Part shown: one piece after another, positions 35,472 to 46,155 of the stretch | Layout of the letters: every line of letters starts with the position of its first letter | How positions within the stretch are numbered: position 1 is the first letter of the stretch | Source: JAGQWW01 sp041392845 | GTDB lineage: Bacteria > Bacteroidota > Bacteroidia > Chitinophagales > Saprospiraceae | Assembly (NCBI GenBank): GCA_041392845.1 | Contig: JAWKLG010000012.1 | Coordinates: forward strand, 1 to 64,000 | DNA length: 64,000 bases | Direction: 5' to 3' | The notes under the pieces: model-generated | The model's input: the letters and a program-made list of their open reading frames with translations, nothing else | Told to the model about the DNA's origin: nothing | Databases searched by the model: none | Translations under genes and position numbers: made by a program

Positions 35472-35825
35472 TTTCATATTTAATTCCATCATCAACTGTA
35501 TTTCCCTTCCGACTTTATAAGCTTAATTATTTTTTTAAAACTTATTTTAAGAAAATAAACTTGTAACTTATTGATTAGTATACGTTAATCATGTTGAGTT
35601 AATACATATGTTTTTTCTTTTTATGTCTTATGATTTGTTAAACCTTTATTTTAATTCGTATAAACAGATATTTGGCATAAATTTTTAATCTAAAAAAATA
35701 ACCATTTTACGTTATGCCCTGCATCACTAAAAAGTGGTAATTTTGCAGCGTTAAAAAAACCGAGGACATCTTGGGTCTTGTATTTTATCCCATTTACAAT
35801 TCCCACCCCTCAAAAATATTATCCC
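35472..35825. other. AT-rich promoter region before the T9SS cargo locus
   Basis: No gene is seen. It is very AT-rich, with an inverted repeat of GATTA...TAATC type (35573-35590) that could be an operator, and the -7 box TAATTTTG at 35738-35745. No heptad repeat. Confidence 0.5.
35738..35745 (+). promoter_or_regulatory. Putative -7 box for the porP-cargo locus
   Basis: TAATTTTG is an exact TAnnTTTG match about 80 bases upstream of the porP ATG at 35826. No clear -33 TTTG is seen. Confidence 0.45.
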
Positions 35826-36782
35826 ATGAACAGGTTACACCTCATCACGCTGGTAGTGTTTTGCGTGCAATTAGGTTATAGTCAACAACTTCCTCTTTTT
35901 ACACAGTATCGATCCAACCAGGGGTTAATCAATCCCGCAGCTTTCAATAGCGATTATTTTTCTGACGAGCACAACTTCTCTTTTGGAGGTTCGTATCGAA
36001 ATCAGTGGACTGGTTTTGAAGGAAATCCTCGTACCCAAAATATTTGGGGAGAGTATTTTCAGCAAAAACGCGGCGGCTTCAATTTGCTGACCGGAGGTTA
36101 TTTATTGAATGACCAAACCGGACCCACCGGATTTACGGGAGTCTATGGACGAATAGGAGGAATTTTCTCCAGCGATCCACGATTCAGTGGTATATCTGTA
36201 GCCTTGAATCTTGGAGCAGTTCAGTACCGAATCGATGGTAATGACTTGCGATTCAGAGACGAAGGTGATGTAGTCGGAATGGAAAACAGAGCACAATGGT
36301 ATCCGGATGCCGGATTAGGTGTGTTTGCCTATACCGCACTGGACGGTGGATTTTTTGACGATGATTACCTGTACGGAGGAATTTCCATTCCACAGGTTAT
36401 GGGCTTGGATTTGACTTTTGAAAACCCTGATGGTACCTTTTATACCAAAAGGGTTCAACACATTTATGCACAAGCAGGATTGTATCATTATTTTTCAGAT
36501 GAGAGTTTCCTGGAAACCTCGACTTGGGTGAAATATGCAGTCAATACGCCTGTAAACGTCGATTTGAATGTCCGTTACCAAATGCAAAGCAACTTTTGGG
36601 GTGGAGCTGGTCTCTCCTCCTCAGGTACTATTCATTTGGAAGCAGGATTTATTTTGGGTGCCAATGCCGGTTTCGATAATAATCTTAAAATCGGATATGG
36701 CTTTGACCATTACCTGACCACTTTTGGTCCTTTTACAGGTCCTTCACATGAATTGAACCTTACATTTTCTATTGAAAGGTAA
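35826..36782 (+). CDS. PorP/SprF family type IX secretion membrane protein
   Basis: Counted from the ATG at 35826 this protein is 318 residues. It begins with a good signal peptide (MNRLHLITLVVFCVQLGYSQ); an upstream in-frame TTG at 35778 would put a non-signal extension before it. Family features: QYRSNQGLINPAAFNSD, SYRNQWTGFEGNPRTQN and a barrel ending in LNLTFSIER. It lies 52 bases before the giant CHU_C protein gene. Such PorP/SprF-cargo pairs are typical: the barrel helps secrete or anchor the adjacent type B cargo, as SprF does for SprB in Flavobacterium johnsoniae. Confidence 0.9.
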   Translation: MNRLHLITLVVFCVQLGYSQQLPLFTQYRSNQGLINPAAFNSDYFSDEHNFSFGGSYRNQWTGFEGNPRTQNIWGEYFQQKRGGFNLLTGGYLLNDQTGPTGFTGVYGRIGGIFSSDPRFSGISVALNLGAVQYRIDGNDLRFRDEGDVVGMENRAQWYPDAGLGVFAYTALDGGFFDDDYLYGGISIPQVMGLDLTFENPDGTFYTKRVQHIYAQAGLYHYFSDESFLETSTWVKYAVNTPVNVDLNVRYQMQSNFWGGAGLSSSGTIHLEAGFILGANAGFDNNLKIGYGFDHYLTTFGPFTGPSHELNLTFSIER

Positions 36783-36834
36783 GTAAAAATATATCCCATT
36801 TTCTATCAAAACCGATTGCCGAAATAATTTGACC

Positions 36835-39800
36835 ATGAAAAAAGCTTCAAGGACATCTTTAGAACAAATGGCTTTAAAAAAACATATCTACCCCCGACTT
36901 CTTTCCCTACTTTCTTTTCTGGCTTTCATTTCATTTTTTGTTAGTCCTCAAGAAGTACAGGCCCAACCTCAGTTCATGTTTCCTACCCTGGAAGTAACTG
37001 CAGGTGATAATTTTTGCATTGAAGTAAAGACAGAAGACTTTACTGATCTGCTTACCATTGATTTCGTAATCGTTTGGGATCCGAATGTTATTCAATTCAC
37101 CGGTGTTCAAAATCTTTCACCCCTTGTGGATGATTTTGATATGGGTGATTTTGACCAAAGCGATGTTGCCAATGGTCGATTAACCCTTAGTTGGGCAGAT
37201 TTGGACATGTTGGGCGTTGATATTCCACCCAATTTAGAACCCTACAGCCTTTTTGAAATATGTTTTACGGCAATAGGTTCATTTGGTAAAAACTCACCCA
37301 TTTGCATAGAACAAAATAATCCGATACCGGTCATCACCCGATCGGGAACCATGGGAACCAATATTGGTCTTACTCAAATAAAAGGCCTAATCGGCACAGA
37401 TGTATTGCCTGTCAAATTTGATTTGTCTGATCAAAATGTAGAAAAGGGAGACTTCTTTTGTGTCGATTTTAGAGTGGAGAATTTCTTTAGGATCACCTAT
37501 GGCCAGTTCACCATTGAGTATGACCCTACAGTTTTGCAATTTGATGGAATCAATAATCCGGGAGCACTTCCAAGGTTGAATCCCAATTTTGATTTCTTCA
37601 ACCTCCAACCCGGGGTAGTCACCTGGTCCTGGTTCAATAGTGATGAAACTACGGTTCCAGATTCTACTGTGGTTTTTAGTGTGTGTTTCAGAGCGATTGG
37701 AGATTGTGAAGATTACTCTTTTGTTGATATTACAGGTAATTATACAAGCATTGCAGTAGGTTCGGGAAAAGATCCTAATCCAAATGCTGGAACCAATATC
37801 GGCGTAATCGTTGATAATGCTTTGGTTCGCATCAATCCTTGTAATAATAATGGTGGTCTTAACCTGGTTGCAGATTGTCCAATCGCGATGCCAGGGGAGA
37901 CGGTTTGTTTGACCGTTCAGGCCAATGATTTTGATGATTTGGTTGAAACGCATTACCTGGTTAAGTGGAATCCCAACGTTTTGGAATTTGTAAGTGCTAC
38001 GGCCTTGAATGGGAATTATTCTCCTAATTTCAATAGTACCGGGGCTTCCACTGGAACCCTAGGTGTTGATTGGGTCCGGCCACCTATAGCAGGTGTGACC
38101 TTACCAGACGGAACGGATATTATTGAACTCTGTTTTAGAGTAATAGGCGATGGAACTTTGAATACTTCTGTTTCCTTTACTGGTTCACCACCGGTTGTAA
38201 AAAGAAAAGGAAGTAGTAACAATATTGGCATCAATCCTGACAATGGTTGTGTGATTGTTGATGCACCTCCTGGGTTGACTCTTTCTGCCGGTGATTATGA
38301 AAGATTCCCCGGTGAACAGGTTTGTGTAGATGTAACCGTTGCAAATTTCAACGGAATCAATAGTCTTGAGTTTTCTATCAATTTCAGTTCTGTTAATCTA
38401 CAGTTTGACCAGGTAACCAATATCAATGTGCCCGGTATGACTGCTGCCAACTTTACCTATGCTGGTGGTGACAATATCACTGTCGATTGGGAAAATCCTT
38501 TTGGATTTGGAGAAAGTATTCCGGATGGAACTTCAGCCTTTACGCTCTGTTTTACCGTAATTGGAATGCCGGGTCAGGGAGGAAATGACAATTGTTCAGG
38601 AATCAACTTCACAGGCGATCCTCTTCCAATCAATATCACAACTGAAGAAGGAGGAACCTTTAACATAGGATTGAATGAAAACCCGGGTCAGGTATGTATC
38701 CTTAACCAGGGTGACTTTACCATTTATGGATCTCATGAAACAGGTGATTTAGGTGAAGAGGTTTGTGTGGACATCAGTGTCTTGAATTTCAACCTTATCA
38801 ATGGACTTCAGTTTTCCATCGATTGGAATGATTTGGGCTTGGTTGCGGATTATGAAAGGGTAGAAGTAACCCCTGCTATCCCCGGTTTGACTCTTTCAAA
38901 CTTTGATGTGACCAGTGTCGGCGTAAACATTCTCAGCTTCAGTTGGTCCGATCCGACTGGAAATGGAGTAACACTTCCTGATAGCACCGTCATTTTTAGA
39001 GTTTGTTACACAGTAATTGGAAATGCCAATGAATGTACAGATATAGGATTTGCAGAGAACCCATTGGACATTTTTGTTACTAATGCATTTTCAAATGGTG
39101 ACGATATTGGTTTAAATAGTTTCGATGGAAGCATTTGTGCCAACGATTATTTGAGAATTCAAGACAGTACCATTGTAGATGTCAATTGTCCGGGTACGGA
39201 TGATGGTGAAATTTTCCTTCGTGTTATTGGAGGAACAGGTCCTTACACCTTTAACTGGGACAATACTACTCAACAAACAGAAGATATTTCAAATCTGGCT
39301 CCAGGCACTTATACTGTAACCATTACAGATAATTCAAGTCCTCAGCGAACGGTAACTTCGACCTTTAGGGTTGATGTTTCCAATAATGCTCCTTTGGCGC
39401 TAGCTGGACCGGATAGAGGAATGAATTGTAACACTACTCCGGTAATTTTAGATGGATCAGGCTCCAGTACCGGTAATAACATTAGGTATCAATGGACGAC
39501 TCTGAATACCGGAGGTGTAATTTCACCAAGCAATCGAACCCTGCGACCTACTATTACCGGACCAGGTACCTATTTGCTGGAAGTGATAAATACAAATACC
39601 CAGTGTTCTTCATTTGATACCATCGTTGTAACATCTCCTTCATATCCGGATATTCCGGAAATTGATGATGTAGCAACTTCTTGCCTGATTGATTCAGACC
39701 TTGAGATTGATGCAAGCATGGCTATTTCACCGGATAATTCCTTTATGTGGGAAGCCCTGGATGGTGGAACCATACGCCCGGGAACTGAATCTTCTTCAAT

Positions 39801-42492
39801 AGCGGTTGTAACAGGACTTGGCCGATATATGCTAACCGTATTAAATACCAGGACTGGTTGTTCATCCAAGGATACCATAACGGTAGTAGACGGAGCTTTC
39901 ATTCCTACTGCCGATGCAGGTCCTCAAATGTCCTTACCTTGTATCGCAGATACAATAACTATTGGAGGGGTTAATACTTCAATGGGTTCAAGATTTGTTT
40001 ATGACTGGGCCGAATTGAATGGCGGAAACATCATTGGTTCAGTGGCAGAAAGTTCTGCGGAGGTTAATTCAACAGGACTATATGTACTTACAGTAAGTGA
40101 TACTATAAATGGATGCGTAGCCATAGACTCTGTAGAAGTAATTGGAGATCCAAACAGACCCACTGCTGACGCAGGACAGGATAGTATTCTACTTTGTACC
40201 AGACCTTCCATTCAATTAAATGCTTCTAATTCATCACAGGGAGTCCGATACATTTATATGTGGACGGCACTTTCTGGTGGAACTATTCCTGCAGGGCAGG
40301 AAACCACACTTCAACCTACCATTAATACGCCTGGTGTTTATCAATTATTAGTGCGTGATACCATGACAGGTTGTGACGATTTGGATTTGGTGGTGATTAG
40401 CCAAAATCTTTCAAAGCCAAGTGTAAGTGCCGGAGCCGATATTAACATGGGATGCCGTCAGGACGATGTTCCTTTGGAAGGGACAGCAAATGCATTCAAT
40501 ACAACCTTATTTTACCAATGGACAACCAATGGTTCAGGTACCATTCAAGATCCTGATTCGTTGAATACCATTGTAAATGGTTTTGGTGATTATTATTTAA
40601 GAGTTACTGATTCCATCAATGGTTGTTTTGCAATTGATACCATAACCATTATCCAGGACACAACCATGCGACCTGTGGTTACCATAGCACCGGTTGTGCA
40701 AAATATTACTTGTAAGGACACTTTAGTTCAATTGAACGCTATCGGTTCCAGCAATGGAGGAACTTTCATTCCTTCATGGACGCCAAGGCCTGCCCAAGGT
40801 GCCAATTCTCTTACTCCTAAGGTAGACAAAGCCGGAATATACAGGCTTACTATCTTGGATACTTCCAACGGCTGTTTGTCTTCCAGAACCGTGCAGGTCG
40901 ATTCTAATTTTATGAAGCCAAACGTAGTAATTGACCAAAGCCAACTTGAAATCCCTTGCGAACCCAACTTTCTTGAACTGGATGCTTTAGCTTCAAATAG
41001 TGGTACAAGTTTCACCAATCAGTGGACCGCTGCAAATGGTAGTCCGATAACAAATCCTAACGGGTTGAGACCTCAGGTAAGCCAACCCGATAATTATACG
41101 CTGACAATTACCAGCCGTGTCAATGGCTGTAAAAACAGTGCAAGTGTTGCTGTAGTAGCCAATTCAAATCCAATAAATGCCATTGCTGGAAATGACCAGG
41201 AAATTACCTGTTCGAATCCTATGGTGAACCTTGATGGTTCAGGTTCAAATATTCCTGGTACAGCTACTATCAATTGGTTAAATACAGATAGTGTTGCTGT
41301 AAATTCAAATACCAGTTGGATGACAGATATGGAGGGAACCTACATTTTAAGCTTGCGTGATACAACAGATGGCTGTACTTCAATGGATACCATCGTGGTG
41401 AGCTTGAATAATACTCCTCCCACAGTAACTGCCGGGCAGGATGTAGAATTCAATTGCTCTTTTGAAAATACAAGTCTTTCCGGAAACGTAACTGCCAGTG
41501 GAAACAATGTTTCTTACCTCTGGTCTTCAATCAATGGAGGAATGATTTCCAATCCAACATCTGCCAATCCTGAAGTAGATGGACCTGGGGTTTATATTCT
41601 TACAGGTACCGATGAGACAAATGGATGTATAGCAACAGACACGGTTGAGATCATTTTGAGATTCAATCTTCCGAATGCAGATGCAAATGGTTCTGCCGGT
41701 ACATGTGAAGACTTTGGGATGTTAGATGCTAATTTACCTTCCGGAGTTTCAGGGGTTTGGACCACCAATTCAAGTGCTGTGATTGAGTTTCCAAATGATA
41801 ACATCACCGAAGTGACCAATCTGCCTGGAGGAAGCAACCGATTCATTTGGACCCTTTCGACAGATGATTGTCCTAATTATTCAGCGGATACGGTAACCAT
41901 TGTGGTAGAAGGAAAACCGGATGCAAGGAATGATTTTGAGACCTTACCGGAAAATCAAAATACCATCGATATCAATATTTTGGCAAATGATGATTTGTTT
42001 GGAGGGATAAATAATTTCACCTATTCATTGATTTCAAATCCGGACCCTGGTTTTATTATCAATAACAATGGTGGGATAATCACCTACGAGCGTTCCAAAG
42101 GATTTGAAGGAACAGATGACTTCTTTTATACTATTTGTAATAATAATTGTCCGAACTTCTGTGATACTGCCTTTGTAAGTATTTTGGTTGAAAAAAGACC
42201 GGTTAGCTTGGATTCCCTTCCGCCAAATGCCATCACACCAAATGAGGATGGTTTGAATGATGCCTTGATTTTTGATATCCTGGATGAGTTCCCGGAAGAG
42301 TTTGAGCGCAATGAAATTACCATTTTCAACAGATGGGGTGATGTGGTTTATCAGGCAAAACCCTATTTGAATGATTGGAAAGGAACCAATCAAAATGGTA
42401 AACCACTTCCTCAGGCCACTTATTATTATATCCTTCGTTTAAATGTGTCAGAAGGTCAAATATTAAGAGGTAACGTTACGATTTTGAAATAG
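36835..42492 (+). CDS. Giant T9SS adhesin: cohesin-like, Ig/PKD repeats, CHU_C tail
   Basis: This is an 1885-residue protein from the ATG at 36835 (TTG at 36829 is an alternative). Signal peptide about 1-44 (ending VQAQ). Five tandem cohesin-like sandwiches follow (about 47-188, 190-332, 340-477, 480-622, 625-772), each with a pattern like GEEVCVDISVLNF...FSIDW. Next come an SprB-type repeat (about 776-845), nine Ig/PKD-like repeats of about 80 residues each with one Cys near the start and one in an NGC-type motif near the end (about 854-1608), a divergent tenth module, a cadherin-like module (about 1695-1787, ILANDD, GTDDFFYTIC) and a CHU_C type B sorting domain (1793-1885, PNAITPNEDGLND ... 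GNVTILK). Surface adhesin or gliding/attachment protein; ligand unknown. Confidence 0.88.
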   Translation: MKKASRTSLEQMALKKHIYPRLLSLLSFLAFISFFVSPQEVQAQPQFMFPTLEVTAGDNFCIEVKTEDFTDLLTIDFVIVWDPNVIQFTGVQNLSPLVDDFDMGDFDQSDVANGRLTLSWADLDMLGVDIPPNLEPYSLFEICFTAIGSFGKNSPICIEQNNPIPVITRSGTMGTNIGLTQIKGLIGTDVLPVKFDLSDQNVEKGDFFCVDFRVENFFRITYGQFTIEYDPTVLQFDGINNPGALPRLNPNFDFFNLQPGVVTWSWFNSDETTVPDSTVVFSVCFRAIGDCEDYSFVDITGNYTSIAVGSGKDPNPNAGTNIGVIVDNALVRINPCNNNGGLNLVADCPIAMPGETVCLTVQANDFDDLVETHYLVKWNPNVLEFVSATALNGNYSPNFNSTGASTGTLGVDWVRPPIAGVTLPDGTDIIELCFRVIGDGTLNTSVSFTGSPPVVKRKGSSNNIGINPDNGCVIVDAPPGLTLSAGDYERFPGEQVCVDVTVANFNGINSLEFSINFSSVNLQFDQVTNINVPGMTAANFTYAGGDNITVDWENPFGFGESIPDGTSAFTLCFTVIGMPGQGGNDNCSGINFTGDPLPINITTEEGGTFNIGLNENPGQVCILNQGDFTIYGSHETGDLGEEVCVDISVLNFNLINGLQFSIDWNDLGLVADYERVEVTPAIPGLTLSNFDVTSVGVNILSFSWSDPTGNGVTLPDSTVIFRVCYTVIGNANECTDIGFAENPLDIFVTNAFSNGDDIGLNSFDGSICANDYLRIQDSTIVDVNCPGTDDGEIFLRVIGGTGPYTFNWDNTTQQTEDISNLAPGTYTVTITDNSSPQRTVTSTFRVDVSNNAPLALAGPDRGMNCNTTPVILDGSGSSTGNNIRYQWTTLNTGGVISPSNRTLRPTITGPGTYLLEVINTNTQCSSFDTIVVTSPSYPDIPEIDDVATSCLIDSDLEIDASMAISPDNSFMWEALDGGTIRPGTESSSIAVVTGLGRYMLTVLNTRTGCSSKDTITVVDGAFIPTADAGPQMSLPCIADTITIGGVNTSMGSRFVYDWAELNGGNIIGSVAESSAEVNSTGLYVLTVSDTINGCVAIDSVEVIGDPNRPTADAGQDSILLCTRPSIQLNASNSSQGVRYIYMWTALSGGTIPAGQETTLQPTINTPGVYQLLVRDTMTGCDDLDLVVISQNLSKPSVSAGADINMGCRQDDVPLEGTANAFNTTLFYQWTTNGSGTIQDPDSLNTIVNGFGDYYLRVTDSINGCFAIDTITIIQDTTMRPVVTIAPVVQNITCKDTLVQLNAIGSSNGGTFIPSWTPRPAQGANSLTPKVDKAGIYRLTILDTSNGCLSSRTVQVDSNFMKPNVVIDQSQLEIPCEPNFLELDALASNSGTSFTNQWTAANGSPITNPNGLRPQVSQPDNYTLTITSRVNGCKNSASVAVVANSNPINAIAGNDQEITCSNPMVNLDGSGSNIPGTATINWLNTDSVAVNSNTSWMTDMEGTYILSLRDTTDGCTSMDTIVVSLNNTPPTVTAGQDVEFNCSFENTSLSGNVTASGNNVSYLWSSINGGMISNPTSANPEVDGPGVYILTGTDETNGCIATDTVEIILRFNLPNADANGSAGTCEDFGMLDANLPSGVSGVWTTNSSAVIEFPNDNITEVTNLPGGSNRFIWTLSTDDCPNYSADTVTIVVEGKPDARNDFETLPENQNTIDINILANDDLFGGINNFTYSLISNPDPGFIINNNGGIITYERSKGFEGTDDFFYTICNNNCPNFCDTAFVSILVEKRPVSLDSLPPNAITPNEDGLNDALIFDILDEFPEEFERNEITIFNRWGDVVYQAKPYLNDWKGTNQNGKPLPQATYYYILRLNVSEGQILRGNVTILK

Positions 42493-42510
42493 ATTTTTAT
42501 AAAAATAGCG

Positions 42511-42548
42511 AAATGCCCGGTGAACGAAATGTGCTCACCGGGCATTTT
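42511..42548. terminator. Strong intrinsic terminator between the cargo genes
   Basis: The stem AAATGCCCGGTGA / TCACCGGGCATTT has a ten-base loop and a T-run, directly after the giant adhesin gene. The second cargo gene therefore needs its own promoter or read-through. Confidence 0.85.
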
Positions 42549-42672
42549 TATTTAATAAAAAACAAAATCCATTTAAACTGGATTTTAATCTCTTACGTAT
42601 AAGAATCAGCAAATTATTCCCGTTATTGGGTTGCTTTTGCTGATAATTGTATTGTATAAAAAAGATTTTGTA

Positions 42673-45600
42673 TTGAACGCAAAAAGACTCATCCTCTTCT
42701 TAGGTTGGATATTTTCTTCCACAATTGGTTTTGGTCAGGCTTCCTTGCAAGTCATCGTGACCGGTGGAAATTCAACAACCTCCTGTACCGATATTTTTTC
42801 TGCTCCAGACCCGCTCTGGCAGGTGAATGTCAATAATGCAGGCTGGAATACCTATCCTTTTGTAAACAATTGCTTCAATACCTTCCCTCATACCGCTTAT
42901 AGTCAAAATTATAATTGCCCATTTGATTTGCCGGTAACCATTGATGTTTGTTTTAAAGCATTTGAAAATGACGGATTGTTTGGTTGTCAGATTTCCGAAT
43001 CTTGTACGGAACAAATTTGCCAAACTTATCCCGTGCCTACTTCAGGACAATTCGATTTCAGACTGGATTTGCCTGCTGGTGGTTCCAGTGAAGGATTTGT
43101 AGAATTTTCAATTGTTATTGCCGGTAACTATCTGGGACAAGGCAATGACCTGATTTGTGATGCAGTAGACCTTGGTGTGGTTCCAAATGGAAGTAGAACC
43201 GGAAATGCCCTTTTGGGAGGATATGATAATTTTTGTGGTACACCCAACAATGACCCAAATCCTAGAGCACTGAATCCGGGAGACTGGAGAAATGATGCTG
43301 CGGTATGGTTTACCTTTGAAACAGATGCGAATCCTTCGGGAATGATTGCTATCGTGGGATTAAATGATCCAACCAATTTGGGAGACAGCATCCATCTTCA
43401 GATGGCTCTTTTTGAATCTTCAACCGGCGATTGTACCGGCAACCTCACCATGCTCGAGTCAAGGAACATCGGGAATAATTTTAATTGCTTTTTGAATTTA
43501 AGATGCCCCAAACCATCCACCAAATATTATGTCCTAGTAGATGGTTGGGATTGGAATTTTCCTGATCAGCGTGGATATTTTGGTATTGAAGCTATTGATA
43601 TAGGGCTGCCTGAAGCCGGTGACCTCAAATGCGATTTTATAGACCTTGGTCCGGTGCCAAATGGAAGTTATACTGCAACCCTTACTCCTTATACCAATTA
43701 CTGTGCAACCAATATTGGCGATCCTCCCGCAACGGGTTTCGTGGTCCAAAAATCGGTTTATTTTGCCTTCAATGCTCCTCCTTCCGGTCATGTTAATGTG
43801 GAGGTCATCTCAGACAGAGTAGTTGATTCCATTGGTGCTCAGATTGTAATTTATCGTTCTAGTAATGATGATTGTACTGGTTTTTTCTCTCAAATGGTTT
43901 CAGCATATGATTATCGGGATCTGGATGAGTCCGTGGAATTGTCCTGTCTTGTGCCTGGAAAGCGATATTTTTTATTGGTGGATGGAGACGGAAACCACAG
44001 TACCGGGATTTTCAATGTAAAAATTACAGATTTGGGTGATGATACCCCTCTCACTTTTTTAAAAGATACCATTTGCTCTGGAGACTCATATCCTGTAGGA
44101 ACCAGCACCTACAATCAATCCGGTAATTATACCGACACTTTATTACTTCCGGGTGGTTGTGACAGTGTTGTTTATTTGGATCTTACCGTTTTGCCTCCCA
44201 TACATTTTGATGGTACCCAAACAGTCCGAGCAATAGGATTGAACCATCCTAGCGGCGAATTTCAGGTGAGTGCAAAAGGTGGATTGGGAAATTTCAGTTT
44301 TTTATGGAATGATGGTCAAACCGGTTCTGTTGCCACAAATCTTAATGGAGGCCAAACCTATTGTGTGACTGCAACAGATGATTTTGGATGTCAAAATGAT
44401 ACTTGTTTTTATGTAGAGTATATCACTCCGATTATCCCTTCTGTTAATGTAACGGATGTACTTTGCTTTGGTGGAAATGATGGACAAATTAATTTTTCCG
44501 TTTCCAATGGAGAACCACCGTATCAATATATTTGGTCAGCAGCCAACGATCCGTCCTTTGCAGGAAACGGATCCATTCAAAATGACAATGAAATAATTAC
44601 CATAGATTTTCTACCTGCCGGCTCGTATAATTTTAGGATTTGGGATGCATTTGAAGACACCATTTTTCAAGTTGAAGTCCTGGAACCTACAGACATAAGA
44701 ATTCAACAAGTCAGTAAAACAGATGCCTCCTGTTTTGGAGAATGTGATGGAAGCCTTGAAGCAATAGCAACCGGTGGAACCGGTTTGTTGAATTATAACT
44801 GGTCCAATGGAGACCCGGGAACAAGCATTAGTGGTTTGTGTGCGGGGAATTATTTCATTACCGTAACCGATGAAAATCAATGCAGGAAAACAGCCTTGTT
44901 CATAATTGATGAACCTGAACAATTTGAGGTTGAATTAATCATTGAAGAGGAGATTGCTTGTTTTGGCGATAGCACCGGAGTCATATCTGTGCGAACCAAT
45001 GGAAATCCTGTAGCTTGGAATTGGGCACAAAATGTCACCGGAACGGACACCATTAAAAACCTTGGCACTGGATATTATTCTGTTTCTGTGAGAAACGCGG
45101 ATGGCTGCATTTCAATAGCCAATATTATCTTGTCTCAACCAACCAGCCCGTTGATTGCCGATATCCAAATTCAGGAACCCATCATCTGTGCTGGTGATGA
45201 AAATGGTAGTTTGCAGGCAGAACCCATCGGGCCGGGAAATAATTTTTTATATACCTGGAGTACAGGCTCAACAAATCAATCCTTGGCAAATGTTGGCGCA
45301 GGAATTTATACAGTTGAAATCGAAAATGAAAAAGGTTGTACTGCCAAAGACACCTTTGAGCTGAAAGAGCCGGAAGAAATTCAAACTGAAATTTCTGTTT
45401 CCGATTTGAATTGCCTTAACCCGGTTGACGGAGGATTCATCAATGTGCAAAATACTTCAGGAGGGCAAGGGCCCTATGCTTATTCGATCGATGGTGTTTC
45501 TTTTAATACCGACCCACAGATTCAAAATTTAAGTCCGGGATCTTATGATTTATGGATTCAGGATGGTTTGGGTTGTGAAAAGTCTTTTCCATTTTCTGTA

Positions 45601-46155
45601 CTTCCGCCACCGGATATTCAAGTCTCTATTGGTGATAATGTATCTCTGGATCTAGGAGAAAATGTAAGTATAACCGCACAAACCAATAGCCCAAATCCCA
45701 CCTTCACTTGGAATGGCGCCGGTAATATCAATTGTTTGAATGCGGATTGCAGTCAGGTATCTTTCCAACCCATTCAAAACCAAACGCTTTTGGTGGAAGT
45801 GACTGATAGCGCATCCTATTGTACAGCTACCGATGCAATCAATATCAATGTAATCAATAACCTCAAAGTATATGTTCCCAATGCCTTTTCTCCAAATGGA
45901 GACGGCATCAATGATTCTTTCACTGCCTTTTCAGACAACAGTGTCGCACAAGTAAATTATTTAAGGGTTTTTGACAGGTACGGTTCTCTGATTTTTGAAG
46001 CAAATGATTTTCCAACCAATGATGAATCCATGGGGTGGGATGGTACCTACCAGGGAAAAACATTAGATCCCGGGGTGTATGTTTGGATCTTGGAAGTACA
46101 ATTTATTGATGGGAATACAGAATTATTTAAAGGAGATATTGCGATCCTGCGATAA
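42673..46155 (+). CDS. T9SS type B cargo protein with SprB repeats
   Basis: This is a 1160-residue protein started at TTG 42673, which gives a compact signal peptide (NAKRLILFLGWIFSSTIGFGQ). An earlier in-frame TTG at 42631 would add a hydrophobic prefix. Two related beta-rich domains (about 151-312 and 314-456, each beginning CD...DLG.VPNGS and containing YYVLVDG / YFLLVDG) are followed by about five SprB-type repeats (about 586-979; CFG...DG...GG...Y.WS..., SGLCAGNYFITVTDENQC) and a CHU_C domain (PNAFSPNGDGINDSF ... LFKGDIAILR). It is secreted by T9SS and surface-attached. Its stop codon directly touches that of the convergent tocopherol cyclase-like gene. Confidence 0.85.
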   Translation: MNAKRLILFLGWIFSSTIGFGQASLQVIVTGGNSTTSCTDIFSAPDPLWQVNVNNAGWNTYPFVNNCFNTFPHTAYSQNYNCPFDLPVTIDVCFKAFENDGLFGCQISESCTEQICQTYPVPTSGQFDFRLDLPAGGSSEGFVEFSIVIAGNYLGQGNDLICDAVDLGVVPNGSRTGNALLGGYDNFCGTPNNDPNPRALNPGDWRNDAAVWFTFETDANPSGMIAIVGLNDPTNLGDSIHLQMALFESSTGDCTGNLTMLESRNIGNNFNCFLNLRCPKPSTKYYVLVDGWDWNFPDQRGYFGIEAIDIGLPEAGDLKCDFIDLGPVPNGSYTATLTPYTNYCATNIGDPPATGFVVQKSVYFAFNAPPSGHVNVEVISDRVVDSIGAQIVIYRSSNDDCTGFFSQMVSAYDYRDLDESVELSCLVPGKRYFLLVDGDGNHSTGIFNVKITDLGDDTPLTFLKDTICSGDSYPVGTSTYNQSGNYTDTLLLPGGCDSVVYLDLTVLPPIHFDGTQTVRAIGLNHPSGEFQVSAKGGLGNFSFLWNDGQTGSVATNLNGGQTYCVTATDDFGCQNDTCFYVEYITPIIPSVNVTDVLCFGGNDGQINFSVSNGEPPYQYIWSAANDPSFAGNGSIQNDNEIITIDFLPAGSYNFRIWDAFEDTIFQVEVLEPTDIRIQQVSKTDASCFGECDGSLEAIATGGTGLLNYNWSNGDPGTSISGLCAGNYFITVTDENQCRKTALFIIDEPEQFEVELIIEEEIACFGDSTGVISVRTNGNPVAWNWAQNVTGTDTIKNLGTGYYSVSVRNADGCISIANIILSQPTSPLIADIQIQEPIICAGDENGSLQAEPIGPGNNFLYTWSTGSTNQSLANVGAGIYTVEIENEKGCTAKDTFELKEPEEIQTEISVSDLNCLNPVDGGFINVQNTSGGQGPYAYSIDGVSFNTDPQIQNLSPGSYDLWIQDGLGCEKSFPFSVLPPPDIQVSIGDNVSLDLGENVSITAQTNSPNPTFTWNGAGNINCLNADCSQVSFQPIQNQTLLVEVTDSASYCTATDAININVINNLKVYVPNAFSPNGDGINDSFTAFSDNSVAQVNYLRVFDRYGSLIFEANDFPTNDESMGWDGTYQGKTLDPGVYVWILEVQFIDGNTELFKGDIAILR

